This document shows, in pieces, positions 1 through 7,311 of a stretch of DNA of 15,926 nt. Position 1 is the stretch's first letter. Each line of letters begins with the position of its first letter. The notes under the pieces were generated by a model. It searched no databases. It saw only the letters and a list, made by a program, of their open reading frames with translations, and had not been told where the DNA came from. A program made the translations under genes and the position numbers. The DNA comes from Treponema sp. (GTDB lineage Bacteria; Spirochaetota; Spirochaetia; Treponematales; Breznakiellaceae), in NCBI GenBank assembly GCA_031270205.1, contig JAISYA010000169.1:1-15926 (forward strand), written 5' to 3'.

Positions 1-38
1 TCGTCCAAATCAAGCGCCAGGAGGCGAACCGCATTCAT
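1..38 (-). CDS. HAD-superfamily hydrolase, N-terminal codons only (cut by window edge)
   Basis: Only about 12 codons are visible. Read on the minus strand from the ATG at 38, the peptide begins MNAVRLLALDLD. A short run of hydrophobic residues ending in LALDLD at the extreme N-terminus is the typical start of HAD/Cof-type phosphatases, where the first Asp of the DxD motif is the nucleophile. The third residue of the motif is cut off by the window edge. The frame stays open upstream of this ATG to about position 100, so an earlier start (for example the TTG in front of NYGQIGVILKE) cannot be excluded. No good Shine-Dalgarno sits in front of the ATG. A minus-strand promoter lies at 108-135. The substrate cannot be guessed from this fragment. 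Confidence 0.4.
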   Translation of the reverse strand, partial: MNAVRLLALDLD

Positions 39-107
39 CTCTTTCAGAATAACCCCGATTTGCCCATAATTCAAGAGGAAAATGCGGGTATTCCGAATTC
101 AGCATAA

Positions 108-135
108 AAGGTAGGACGCGACAAACTGCTGTCAA
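108..135 (-). promoter_or_regulatory. Promoter towards the left-edge HAD gene
   Basis: On the minus strand a perfect TTGACA (135-130) is followed after 16 bp by TACCTT (113-108), a weak -10. Its -35 lies back-to-back with a plus-strand TTGACA at 144-149, and the two form the inverted repeat CTGTCAA/TTGACAG (129-135 / 144-150). The direct repeat ACAAACTGCT also occurs at 121-130 and 135-144. The overlap of the symmetric sites with both -35 boxes would suit a shared regulator, which is an inference. Confidence 0.4.
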
Positions 136-143
136 CAAACTGC

Positions 144-173
144 TTGACAGATTGTTAAAATCCATGCTATGGC
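144..173 (+). promoter_or_regulatory. Plus-strand promoter reading into the fragment and palindrome array
   Basis: TTGACA at 144-149, 18 bp, then TATGGC at 168-173. The expected start near 180 would place the gene fragment and the whole palindrome array (272-436) on an RNA heading towards radA. The -35 is perfect and the -10 only moderate. Confidence 0.4.
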
Positions 174-287
174 ATGTATGGTCGGTATAAAGCGGAAGTT
201 ATCGCGGTAAACGGGCCGCGCGCCCTCAAGATCATCGTTCCCGCAACGCTTACCGCCGGCACGGAGTATTGGTTCCGTATATGGAAC
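159..287 (+). pseudogene. DUF4469-like gene fragment
   Basis: The frame is open from 159 and includes an ATG at 174. It reads MYGRYKAEVIAVNGPRALK then IIVPATLTAGTEYWFRI. This resembles the C-terminal part of DUF4469 proteins (often fused to an HU-like DNA-binding domain), which carry a stretch of the form VNxPxxLxIxVPxxLxAGTxYxxxV followed by TQSS. Here the similarity stops where the first palindrome of the array begins (272), and the frame then runs through repeats to a stop at 366-368. The rest of the family domain is missing on both sides, so it reads as a broken remnant rather than a working gene. The identification rests on remembered family patterns. Confidence 0.35.
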
Positions 288-436
288 AGGCTTAGTTCCG
301 CATACGGAACAGGCTTAGTTCCGGGTACGGAACAGGCCGAGTTGAGGACCCTCAACAGGCTTAGTTGAGGACCCTCAACAGGCTTAGTTCCGGGTACGGA
401 AGAGGCTTGGTTCCGGGTACGGAAGCGGTTCCGGGC
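272..436 (+). repeat. Tandem covarying palindrome array A (7 units plus a partial, 23-bp period)
   Basis: Each unit is a 16-nt palindrome plus a 7-nt linker AGGCTTA. Palindromes lie at 272-287, 295-310, 318-333, 341-356, 364-379, 387-402 and 410-425, with a last half unit GTTCCGGGC at 428-436. Most are GTTCCG-nnnn-CGGAAC, but units 4 and 5 are GTTGAG-GACC-CTCAAC: both arms changed and pairing is kept. Unit 1 has G opposite T at the stem base next to the loop. Units 6 and 7 end in G instead of C, losing the outermost pair. The 23-bp period is not a multiple of three, so this is not coding repeat sequence. The conserved linkers exclude CRISPR. The array ends about 35 bp before the radA -35 box. 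Function unknown. Confidence 0.9.
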
Positions 437-469
437 AGGGCGCCGGCGCGTGCTTTCTTCCGTCCGTAG

Positions 470-499
470 TTGCAAGCGGAATTCCTCACCTGCTATACT
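470..499 (+). promoter_or_regulatory. radA promoter, predicted leaderless
   Basis: TTGCAA at 470-475, 18 bp, TATACT at 494-499. The radA ATG starts at 506, six bases after the -10, which is where transcription would be expected to begin. No Shine-Dalgarno lies between. Confidence 0.6.
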
Positions 500-505
500 C
501 TAACA

Positions 506-1933
506 ATGAAAAAACAAAAGGCGTTTATGTTCAAATGTTCCGGCTGCGGGCATGAGGAAGCCAAGTGGCTGGGCCGCTGCCCCGAATGCGGGGAGTGGAA
601 TACGCTGATTGAAACGGCGGCCGGTCAGGCGGCGGACCGCGGCGGGGGCGGGCGTTTCGGCGCGGCGGGCCGCCTCCTGCCCCAGTCGCTGCCCCTCTCG
701 GCGGTGAACCCGCGGGAAGGGGGGCGGGTTTCCAGCGGCATCGGCGAGCTGGACAGGGTGCTGGGAGGCGGCATTATGAAGCGCTCCGCGGTGCTGGTGG
801 GCGGCGAGCCGGGCATCGGCAAGTCCACCTTGCTGCTGCAAGTGGCGGCGGCGGCGGAAACCAAAGGCCGCATCCTCTACATTTCCGGGGAGGAGTCCGC
901 CGGCCAGGTGCGGCTCCGGGCGGACCGGCTGGGGCTGGCCGGAAGCCCCGTTGAAAAAATCGAAATGGTCTGTACCGGCAGCCTTGAGGAAATCGAAACC
1001 ATACTGAACGCGGTAAAGCCGGCGTTGATCATGGTGGATTCCGCCCAGACCCTGTTTTCCGCCGACGCCGGCTCAACGCCCGGCGCCATAAATCAGATGA
1101 AATACTGCGTCTTCGAGCTTATCGCCTGGGTCAAGGAGCATGACGCGGCCCTGTTCCTCGCGGCCCATGTTACCAAGGAGGGCCTTATCGCCGGGCCGAA
1201 AGCGCTTGAGCACATGGTGGACACGGTTCTGTACTTTGAGCAGAACGACAAAGCCGCCGGTCTTTCCGGTACGCAGGAATGTCGTTTTCTTCGGGCCGCC
1301 AAAAACCGCTTTGGCTCGGTGGACGAAATCGGCATTTTTACCATGGGCGAGCGGGGCCTTCAGACGGTGGAGGATACGGGCCTCCTTTTTCTGGTCCGCC
1401 GCGAAGGGGAACTGCCCGCCGGCGTGGCCATCGCGGCCGTGCTCGAAGGCACGAGAACCATTCTGGTGGAGATACAGGCCCTGACCATCCCCGCCAAGGG
1501 CGCGGTAAGCCGGGTTTTTTCGGACAAAATCGATTCCGCCAGGGTTTCGCGGGTGGCGGCGGCCCTGGAAAAACACCTGGGCCTGCGGCTTTCCGATCAG
1601 GACCTCTATGTGAACGTAGCCGGCGGCATCCGCATCACCGAGGTGGGGGTGGAACTGGCCCTTGCCGGCGCGCTGTATTCCGCCCGTACCGGCCTTGCCC
1701 TGCCCGCCGGCGTGGTTATTGCCGGGGAACTCTCCCTTACCGGCGAAATTCGTCCGGTGCGCCGCCTTGCCGCCCGTATCAAAACCGCCCACAACCTGGG
1801 CTTTACCGGCTTTCTCGGCCCCGCCCCCGAAGCGGCGGAATCAGATGCCGCCGCTTCCATGCCTGAGCTGAAAATCGCCAGGGATATACAGTCGGCTGTT
1901 AAGCTGGTTTACCATGAAAAGCGTGTCGAATGA
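506..1933 (+). CDS. radA: DNA repair protein RadA
   Basis: 475 aa. RadA (Sms) is a RecA-related, hexameric DNA-dependent ATPase that promotes branch migration during homologous recombination. The N-terminal C4 zinc finger is visible (Cys11, Cys14, Cys25, Cys28 in FKCSGCG...GRCPECGEW), then Walker A GGEPGIGKST at 99-108, the RadA signature KNRFG in the middle, and a C-terminal Lon-protease-like domain ending near residue 475. The length fits the family. I start at ATG 506 because the zinc finger begins directly after MKKQKAFMF; the frame extends upstream only to a TTG at 470 that lies inside the promoter. It is preceded by palindrome array A and followed by two hairpins. Confidence 0.95.
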   Translation: MKKQKAFMFKCSGCGHEEAKWLGRCPECGEWNTLIETAAGQAADRGGGGRFGAAGRLLPQSLPLSAVNPREGGRVSSGIGELDRVLGGGIMKRSAVLVGGEPGIGKSTLLLQVAAAAETKGRILYISGEESAGQVRLRADRLGLAGSPVEKIEMVCTGSLEEIETILNAVKPALIMVDSAQTLFSADAGSTPGAINQMKYCVFELIAWVKEHDAALFLAAHVTKEGLIAGPKALEHMVDTVLYFEQNDKAAGLSGTQECRFLRAAKNRFGSVDEIGIFTMGERGLQTVEDTGLLFLVRREGELPAGVAIAAVLEGTRTILVEIQALTIPAKGAVSRVFSDKIDSARVSRVAAALEKHLGLRLSDQDLYVNVAGGIRITEVGVELALAGALYSARTGLALPAGVVIAGELSLTGEIRPVRRLAARIKTAHNLGFTGFLGPAPEAAESDAAASMPELKIARDIQSAVKLVYHEKRVE

Positions 1934-1958
1934 AAAGCGTTGACACCCTTAAAATACC

Positions 1959-2000
1959 AACGGGGCTTTCCCAAAACTTCAGTCCTGGGAAAGCCCCGTT
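1959..2000 (+). terminator. Hairpin downstream of radA, without a T-tract
   Basis: A perfect 15-bp stem: AACGGGGCTTTCCCA (1959-1973) pairs with 1986-2000 around a 12-nt loop, 26 nt after the radA stop. No run of T follows, so it is either a Rho-independent terminator of an unusual kind or an mRNA 3'-end stabiliser. Confidence 0.6.
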
Positions 2001-2007
2001 GCAATTC

Positions 2008-2041
2008 GCGGTTTTGCAAAGCTAAAAGCCCGAAAAACCGC
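2008..2041 (+). terminator. Second hairpin after radA
   Basis: GCGGTTTT (2008-2015) pairs with AAAACCGC (2034-2041) around an 18-nt loop. It lies between the radA hairpin and the next promoter. It could act with the first hairpin in ending radA transcription. Confidence 0.35.
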
Positions 2042-2080
2042 AGAATTCACAAAATATTAAAAAATACGACAAAAAAGTAC

Positions 2081-2109
2081 TTGACACAAATGGCCATTTG
2101 TGCTATTCT
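2081..2109 (+). promoter_or_regulatory. RRM-gene promoter with an 18-bp palindrome in the spacer
   Basis: Perfect TTGACA at 2081-2086, 17 bp, TATTCT at 2104-2109. The spacer is almost entirely the perfect palindrome CACAAATGGCCATTTGTG (2085-2102), a strong operator candidate: a dimeric repressor bound there would block polymerase. The predicted start is near 2116. Confidence 0.75.
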
Positions 2110-2115
2110 TTCTTT

Positions 2116-2398
2116 GTATTGAGGGTCTAATACCCTATGAGAATAACATATTGCAGGATATGTTGATTAAGTTCATTGCATGGCGGTGGCTTTTGAAAAA
2201 CCGCCTGTTTTAGGGGTTTTGTTTTTGTCTGCCTTCCGCTTTTTTTCTCCCTTAATATTCAGCATCTTTTTTTCTCCGGTTGGATAACAGGGGGAATTTG
2301 AGTCGTCCGCTTTTGTGGGCGTGAATAAAGCGTACCCGGACGCATTGACAATCCTTTTCCGATGGGAAGAGATTGTTCCGGGAGAAGGAATTTTTTCA
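2116..2398 (+). promoter_or_regulatory. Long structured 5' leader of the RRM gene
   Basis: About 283 nt separate the predicted transcription start from the ATG at 2399. The leader holds AGGGT/ACCCT (2122-2126 / 2132-2136), CATAT/ATATG (2147-2151 / 2158-2162), a GGCGGT/ACCGCC hairpin (2182-2187 / 2200-2205) followed by a T-rich run to about 2228 that looks like an attenuator, and CGTCCG/CGGACG (2304-2309 / 2337-2342). No convincing gene lies in it; a frame open from 2315 joins the RRM gene but has no plausible start signal. Long leaders are known for cold-shock genes, so RNA-level or temperature control is an inference. Confidence 0.5.
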
Positions 2399-2680
2399 AT
2401 GGCTAAGAAACTGTATGTCGGTAATCTTTCCTACAACACCACCGAGGATAGTTTGAAGAACCTATTCTCCGGATTCGGCAGCGTCGCATCCGCCAAAATC
2501 GTCTTCGATCGTGACAGCGGCAACTCCAAGGGGTTCGGCTTTATCGAAATGAGCAGCGACGAAGAAGCGAGCGCCGCCATTACGGGCGTTAACGGCCGCG
2601 AATTCGACGGGCGCCAGCTCAGGGTAAACGAAGCGATGGACAAGCCCCGCCGCGACCGCAGTTCCGGCAATAATTGGTAG
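2399..2680 (+). CDS. Single-RRM RNA-binding protein
   Basis: 93 aa with one RNA-recognition motif. RNP2 is LYVGNL (residues 5-10) and RNP1 is KGFGFIEM (44-51); the aromatic residues of both bind single-stranded RNA. A short basic, polar tail (DKPRRDRSSGNNW) follows the RRM. The size and layout match the small bacterial RRM proteins of cyanobacteria and spirochaetes, several of which respond to cold. The start at 2399 follows GGGAGAAGGA at the right distance and begins exactly at the domain. The gene stands alone between the radA hairpins and a 13-bp hairpin. The long leader and operator-like palindrome imply tight control. Confidence 0.93.
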   Translation: MAKKLYVGNLSYNTTEDSLKNLFSGFGSVASAKIVFDRDSGNSKGFGFIEMSSDEEASAAITGVNGREFDGRQLRVNEAMDKPRRDRSSGNNW

Positions 2681-2690
2681 TTACCAGGAA

Positions 2691-2720
2691 GACCGCTAAA
2701 AACAGGCGTTTTTAGCGGTC
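2691..2720 (+). terminator. Terminator-like hairpin after the RRM gene
   Basis: GACCGCTAAAAAC (2691-2703) pairs perfectly with 2708-2720 around a 4-nt loop AGGC, ten bases after the stop. Only TTCGTCC follows. It lies between convergent genes and, being symmetrical, could serve both. Confidence 0.75.
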
Positions 2721-2759
2721 TTCGTCCGTAAAGTCCCGCCGGTTCCGGGCGTTTCTAAT

Positions 2760-3647
2760 CTACTCCCGCAGCAATTTTTGCCGCTTTTCTTCCGCAAGAA
2801 GGTGGAGTCTCTCCAGATCCGCCATGACCGCGTCAACGGCGGCCTGCTTTAGGTCCTCGATACCGGCGGCTTCCGCGGCGGCTCTGGCCCTGTCGCGGAA
2901 GCCGGCGCAGGATTGCACCGGGCCGGCGGTGACCAGAAGCAGGTCTTTGGCTACCATATCGTTCAGCATATCGGTTTTGTTTACATGAAGGATTTGGCCG
3001 TTCAGGGCCACGCAGCACATATAATCAAAAGAGCGGATATACGAATCGATTTCCCGAACGCCCTTTTTGCTTGCGGGGTCCCAGGGGCGGTAGCGTGTGC
3101 CCGCGGGGAAGACCAGAACCAGTCTGCCTTTTGCCTTTAATTCGGCAAGCGACTTCATGGCCGCCCAGTTGATCGCGTTGCTGCGGATAATTTCGTCCTG
3201 GTTTTTTTCGCCGTCCAAGTCCGGCAGGGAACGGCTGGGATAGATGACGATTCTGGTGTAAGCGCCGGCAAAGGCGGCGACCGCCGGATTGTCCTCGTTG
3301 AGCTTCATTCCGGCGATGGCTACCAGGGCTTTGGAAATGTCCGCGCCCCTGCCGCCGGCTTTACGGGTCATGAGGGAAAAAATCGACAAATCGAAATTAC
3401 TGTAATGCTCCAGAAGGAGCAGGCAGGATTTTCCGCTTTCAGCTTTGGCCAGCAGTTCCTCAAGATTTTCAAGGCCGTCAAGGCGGGAACCGGGAAGGAT
3501 CAGCATATTCGCCATTTCATCCAGAATGGGCAGGATATTGTTGTCCCCTTCCTGATACACGTTATGTTCGGTTATCACAGAGGGGACTTTTGACAGGGAC
3601 ATTGCTTTTCTTATTTGTTGGCCGAAAGCGGTTGCCAGGGTATCCAT
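2760..3647 (-). CDS. Lysophospholipid/glycerol-3-phosphate acyltransferase-like protein
   Basis: 295 aa. Members of the PlsC/PlsB fold transfer acyl chains to glycerol phosphate or lysophospholipid. Motif I HxxxxD is present as HYSNFD (His81, Asp86), and motif III appears as FPAGTRYR (180-187). The usual Glu of FPEGT is Ala here, so substrate binding may differ. No clear membrane segment is seen, as in soluble PlsB-like spirochaete enzymes. The ATG at 3647 is chosen because GGGGAG precedes it by 6 bases; it lies two bases after the pepT stop, so the two genes are translationally coupled. A C-terminal helical, charged tail follows. The exact substrate is not certain. Confidence 0.75.
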   Translation of the reverse strand: MDTLATAFGQQIRKAMSLSKVPSVITEHNVYQEGDNNILPILDEMANMLILPGSRLDGLENLEELLAKAESGKSCLLLLEHYSNFDLSIFSLMTRKAGGRGADISKALVAIAGMKLNEDNPAVAAFAGAYTRIVIYPSRSLPDLDGEKNQDEIIRSNAINWAAMKSLAELKAKGRLVLVFPAGTRYRPWDPASKKGVREIDSYIRSFDYMCCVALNGQILHVNKTDMLNDMVAKDLLLVTAGPVQSCAGFRDRARAAAEAAGIEDLKQAAVDAVMADLERLHLLAEEKRQKLLRE

Positions 3648-3649
3648 AA

Positions 3650-4909
3650 TCACTCTCCCCAAAGTCTGATTAGCTCAATGACCAATCTACAGGCTGCGTA
3701 CATCTCGCTCACCGCGGCCCATTCGATCCGGCTGTGAAAATTCCGGCCCCCGGTAAAAATATTCGGGGTGGGAATACCCATTTCGGTCAGGCGGGAGCCG
3801 TCGGTGCCGCCCCTGATGGGCTTTAGGTGATACGCAACGCCGATATTATCCAGGGCCTGTTTCAGGCGATTAAGCGCCCCGGGCTGTTCGTCGATTTTAG
3901 CCTTCATATTATAGTACTGCGGCTCCGCCTTAACAATCACCTTTCCGCCGGGAAACTGGGCCTCCACCGTTTTGGCGAAAGCCTCCAGAGCCGCCACCCG
4001 CCGCCTCATGCCGCCGGTATCAAAATCCCGCAGATACACCTCAAGGCAGGCGTTTTCCAGATCGCCCTTAATTTCCATGGGGCAATAGTAGCCGTAATAG
4101 CCGTCGGTAGCTTCGGGGCTTTCAGAGCGCGGCAGCGCCACGGCAAAGGAGGCGGCCATAAGCGCGGCGTTGGCGAGTATGCCCCTGGCCGCCCCCACGT
4201 GGATCACTTTTCCCCTAAACTCAATGTCGGCTTTCCAGGCGTTGAAACACTCCGCCTCGATCTCCCCCATGGGGCCGCCGTCCAGGGTGTAGCAGACCGC
4301 GGATTTGATTTTCTCCAGGGGAAAATCCGGCAGCCCTTTGCCGGTTTCCTCGTCGGGGGAAAAGATAATCTCCACCGGGCCGTGTTCGATTTCAGGGTGG
4401 GCCGCAAGATACTCCAGCGCGGCCATAATCTCCGCCACTCCGGCCTTGTCGTCCGCGCCGAGCAGGGTGGAGCCATCGCCGTGAATAATGGCCTTGCCCT
4501 TTTGGGCGGCCAGGCCCGGCTCCCGCGCCGGGTCCAGCGCCAGGCCGTCTGAGAGCGCGATTTTTTCCCCGTTGTAACCGTTTACGAGCCGGGGCTTAAC
4601 GTCCTTTCCTGAAACGTCGCTTGCGGTGTCAATGTGGGCCAGAAAACCGACGGCCGGCGCGGTCTTTTTTCCGGGGCCGGGCGGCAGGCGGGCTATTACA
4701 TAACAGTGATCGGTTAACTCCACGTCCGTAAGGCCCAGGCCCAAAAGCTCATCCCGCAGGACTTTTGCCAGTTCCCACTGGCCCGGACTTGAGGGAGTTT
4801 CCGCTCTGTGGCGGTCGCTCTCCGTCCAATAGCGGACATAACGCATAAAACGGGGGACCAGCAATGAGTCAAGCTGCCGGTCCTCAATGTGTTTTACCGG
4901 ACTTTCCAT
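3650..4909 (-). CDS. pepT: Peptidase T (tripeptide aminopeptidase)
   Basis: 419 aa. PepT is a cytosolic M20 metallopeptidase that removes the N-terminal residue of tripeptides using two zinc ions. Family motifs are in order: LAHIDTASD (His92, Asp94), GADDKAG (Asp153 as bridging ligand), PDEETGKG (186 onward, catalytic Glu), LDGG, PIRGGTDG, and NFHSRIEW near the end for the last zinc histidine. The usual HPG of the dimerisation domain is HVG here. E. coli PepT has 408 aa. An in-frame ATG six codons upstream (4927) overlaps the -10 box, so I start at 4909. The gene is first in a two-gene operon with the acyltransferase. Confidence 0.94.
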   Translation of the reverse strand: MESPVKHIEDRQLDSLLVPRFMRYVRYWTESDRHRAETPSSPGQWELAKVLRDELLGLGLTDVELTDHCYVIARLPPGPGKKTAPAVGFLAHIDTASDVSGKDVKPRLVNGYNGEKIALSDGLALDPAREPGLAAQKGKAIIHGDGSTLLGADDKAGVAEIMAALEYLAAHPEIEHGPVEIIFSPDEETGKGLPDFPLEKIKSAVCYTLDGGPMGEIEAECFNAWKADIEFRGKVIHVGAARGILANAALMAASFAVALPRSESPEATDGYYGYYCPMEIKGDLENACLEVYLRDFDTGGMRRRVAALEAFAKTVEAQFPGGKVIVKAEPQYYNMKAKIDEQPGALNRLKQALDNIGVAYHLKPIRGGTDGSRLTEMGIPTPNIFTGGRNFHSRIEWAAVSEMYAACRLVIELIRLWGE

Positions 4910-4915
4910 GGGGAT

Positions 4916-4921
4916 AGTATA
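4916..4921 (-). promoter_or_regulatory. pepT -10 box, predicted leaderless
   Basis: On the minus strand TATACT lies six bases before the ATG at 4909 (TATACT-ATCCCC-ATG). No good -35 is seen; TTCATC, 18 bp upstream, is the best. Confidence 0.5.
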
Positions 4922-4978
4922 GCACATTTTTTCGTATCTGATGAAGAAAGCGGCAAGAGAACCCGCCAGGATATAACC

Positions 4979-5012
4979 GGGCTGTTCAGAAAGCTCAGTT
5001 TCTGAACAGCCC
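4979..5012 (-). terminator. Hairpin after the U32 peptidase gene, without a T-tract
   Basis: GGGCTGTTCAGAAA (4979-4992) pairs perfectly with 4999-5012, a 14-bp stem and 6-nt loop. In the minus-strand transcript it is followed by GGTTATAT, so no T-tract. It sits between the U32 stop and the pepT promoter. Confidence 0.6.
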
Positions 5013-5038
5013 CGCCGAAAAAAGGTGTCCGCGCTAAT

Positions 5039-7306
5039 TTAGCCTTGAGAAACGGTATTCTCCAGCGAATAAAACCCGTCTTTCCAGTTAAAGCGGCTGC
5101 TCCGGGGCAGGGGAGCGCCTTTTTCTACGGCCCGCATCAGATCGCGGTAATCCCCTTTGCGTAAAACCGGGCCGCAAAGATCGATGATAAAGCGGCTGAA
5201 ACCCGCTTCTTTAAGGAAGGGAATTTTGTCGATTATTGAAAAAGGCTTTTCGGGGAGCGCCAGCGAGCCATCGCGGCCGGGGACGAGGAAAAAGTTTTCG
5301 CCCCGGTTATCCGCAAACGAGCTAAAATCGTAAACGGCGCCGATGTCCGCCCGGATGCGGAACAGCGAAGGCCACGCGAAAACCGGGACAAAGAAAAGGG
5401 AGCGCGGCCGGATACCGTTATGCGAAGGGCGGGCCCTGTCCTGGCCCAGTGTCCGTTCCAGATTTTGCCGGTTGTTCTCCAGGGGCGAGACAAATCCGTC
5501 AACTCCCAGGGAAGAAACAAACGAGAGCGACCAGGCGTTGAACATATACAGCCAGGGACCGGCGATAAGCTGCAGGCGGGAACGCATATCGCCGTTCCGG
5601 CCGCCGCCCCGAAACAGGGAAAAATGCCCCAGGTTATTCAGCACAAACTGCCGGTAACCCCGTTCAATAAGGCCGTTGACTGCCGCCGCCGTTGTTTCCG
5701 CCGCGTCCTGGGGGAAAAACGGGTCCAGTATCAGGATGAGCTCGGCGGGCCTGAAAGGGAGCGGCGTGTTGTCCGCCAACAAACAGGCGGCGATTTTGCG
5801 GGAAAGGGTGAGCATCACTTTTTCGGGCCGGGAAGACTGCACAATGTAGAGGTCCTCGATTCGGGAAACGGCAACGTACAGGCCCTCGGAAAAAACGCCG
5901 CCCGGTTTTGCCGGCCCGGCGCGCCCTGCCCTGCCGCCGTCTTTCGTTTCCTTTGGCGGCTTTCGCAATGCGGGAAAAGGGGCCGTTTCTCTGCCCGGCG
6001 CGCGGCCGCCGCCCGCGGCGGTACGGGAAACAAGCGGCTTATAGCGTTTCGACGCGGCTTTGGTTTGTATAAGATAGACCCGGTCCCCTATATCAAAATT
6101 TTCAGGAATGGAAATCCAGTACCCGCGCTCAGCGTGCAAGGCAGGCTCAACGAACGTGAGTTTGCGGGAGACCCGCTCCGAATCATCGCGGCGGTGCAGG
6201 CGAATCGAGTCACCGGCAAGCGGACGGAGCGCGGCGCCGTCATCCGGGGAAACCAACGCCCGCCGCCCGCCGCCTGCGCCTTTTACCTTTTGAATCGCGC
6301 CCAGGCTGATGCCGGTACCGCCGTCCTGGAGCGGGTTCAGCCAGTCGATACCGGCGGCCGGTACCGCCGGCGATGATGCCCCCGCGGGCGTTTCCGAAGC
6401 GGAGCGGTCAAAATAAAACCGCGTCTTGGAACGGGCAAAGTCGCCGCGCAGAATTTCCCGCCCCTTCTGAATACGCAGCCTGATTTGTTCCTCATCCCCT
6501 CCGGCGATGGCGTCCAGGACCTGCCGGTAGGCGGAAACCACCGTACCCACATAGCCGGCGCTTTTCATCCGGCCTTCGATTTTGAGGGAGTTAATTCCGG
6601 CCGCAGCCAGATCGGGCAGGCGCTCCAAAAGCTGCAAATCGCCGGGGCTAAAGTAGTAGCCGGATTCAGGGACGCCGCCTTCGGCGTTTCGGTGGTACAG
6701 GCGGCGGCAGGCCTGGGTACACATGCCCCGGTTGGCGGATTTACCGCCGAGGTAACTGGAAAAAAGGCATATTCCCGACGCGCTGACGCAGAGCGCTCCA
6801 TGTACAAACACCTCCAGTTCCAGATTGGTTTCGCTTCTGACGCTCTGCAGTTCCGCCAGGCTCAGTTCCCGTGCCAGAACCACACGGGAAACGCCGTGCC
6901 TGGAAAGGGCGTTTGCCCCCCGCGCGGAGGCAATATTCATCTGAGTGGAGGCGTGGAGCTTAAGGGAAGGAAACTCCGAGCGGGCCATAGCGATAACCCC
7001 GAAGTCCTGCACAACAAGCGCGTCCGGTCCCGCCGCGGCCAGGTACTTGAGCAGCTGGTACATACGGTCCGCTTCGCGCTGCTCAAAAACCGTGTTTACC
7101 GTAACGTACAGTTTTTTCCCCATCCGGCGCAGCGCCCGCAGAGCGCTCTCGAACTGGGAATAGGTAAAGTTGGCGCTCCGCATCCGGGCGTTGAAATTCT
7201 TCAGCCCCAGATACACCGCGTCCGCCCCCTCGCCAATGGCGGCGTCAAGCGCTTCGGGACTGCCGGCGGGGGCCAGCAGCTCAATCGTGCGCGTTACCGG
7301 TATCAT
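5039..7306 (-). CDS. Peptidase U32 family protein (RlhA-like)
   Basis: 755 aa. The U32 signature is clear: ELEVFVHGALC then SGIC, with Cys173, Cys180, Cys196 and Cys200 (MCTQAC). These four cysteines are the pattern of family members that include RlhA, the 23S rRNA C2501 hydroxylase, and of annotated collagenase-type U32 proteins. The N-terminal part is a TIM-barrel-like region (ELLAPAGSPEALDAAI...GADAVYLG). A low-complexity stretch rich in Gly, Ala, Lys and Pro (about residues 430-470) splits it from the C-terminal part. It is about 100 aa longer than RlhA (653 aa). The Met start follows a promoter at 7312-7340 with only 5 bases to the -10. Peptidase activity itself is not shown. Confidence 0.85.
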   Translation of the reverse strand: MIPVTRTIELLAPAGSPEALDAAIGEGADAVYLGLKNFNARMRSANFTYSQFESALRALRRMGKKLYVTVNTVFEQREADRMYQLLKYLAAAGPDALVVQDFGVIAMARSEFPSLKLHASTQMNIASARGANALSRHGVSRVVLARELSLAELQSVRSETNLELEVFVHGALCVSASGICLFSSYLGGKSANRGMCTQACRRLYHRNAEGGVPESGYYFSPGDLQLLERLPDLAAAGINSLKIEGRMKSAGYVGTVVSAYRQVLDAIAGGDEEQIRLRIQKGREILRGDFARSKTRFYFDRSASETPAGASSPAVPAAGIDWLNPLQDGGTGISLGAIQKVKGAGGGRRALVSPDDGAALRPLAGDSIRLHRRDDSERVSRKLTFVEPALHAERGYWISIPENFDIGDRVYLIQTKAASKRYKPLVSRTAAGGGRAPGRETAPFPALRKPPKETKDGGRAGRAGPAKPGGVFSEGLYVAVSRIEDLYIVQSSRPEKVMLTLSRKIAACLLADNTPLPFRPAELILILDPFFPQDAAETTAAAVNGLIERGYRQFVLNNLGHFSLFRGGGRNGDMRSRLQLIAGPWLYMFNAWSLSFVSSLGVDGFVSPLENNRQNLERTLGQDRARPSHNGIRPRSLFFVPVFAWPSLFRIRADIGAVYDFSSFADNRGENFFLVPGRDGSLALPEKPFSIIDKIPFLKEAGFSRFIIDLCGPVLRKGDYRDLMRAVEKGAPLPRSSRFNWKDGFYSLENTVSQG

Positions 7307-7311
7307 AGTTC

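Noticed and set aside
272..436. CRISPR array
   Set aside because: Linkers are constant 7-nt sequences, not unique 25-40 nt spacers, and no cas gene is near.
470..505. Upstream TTG start for radA
   Set aside because: It lies inside the promoter; the zinc finger begins right after the ATG at 506.
1073..1792. 239-aa minus-strand frame inside radA
   Set aside because: Shadow of the GC-rich radA frame; low-complexity translation with no family features.
2315..2398. N-terminal extension of the RRM protein
   Set aside because: The extension matches nothing and a strong Shine-Dalgarno precedes the ATG at 2399.
3827..4552. 241-aa plus-strand frame opposite pepT
   Set aside because: Antisense shadow; pepT carries all family motifs on the other strand.
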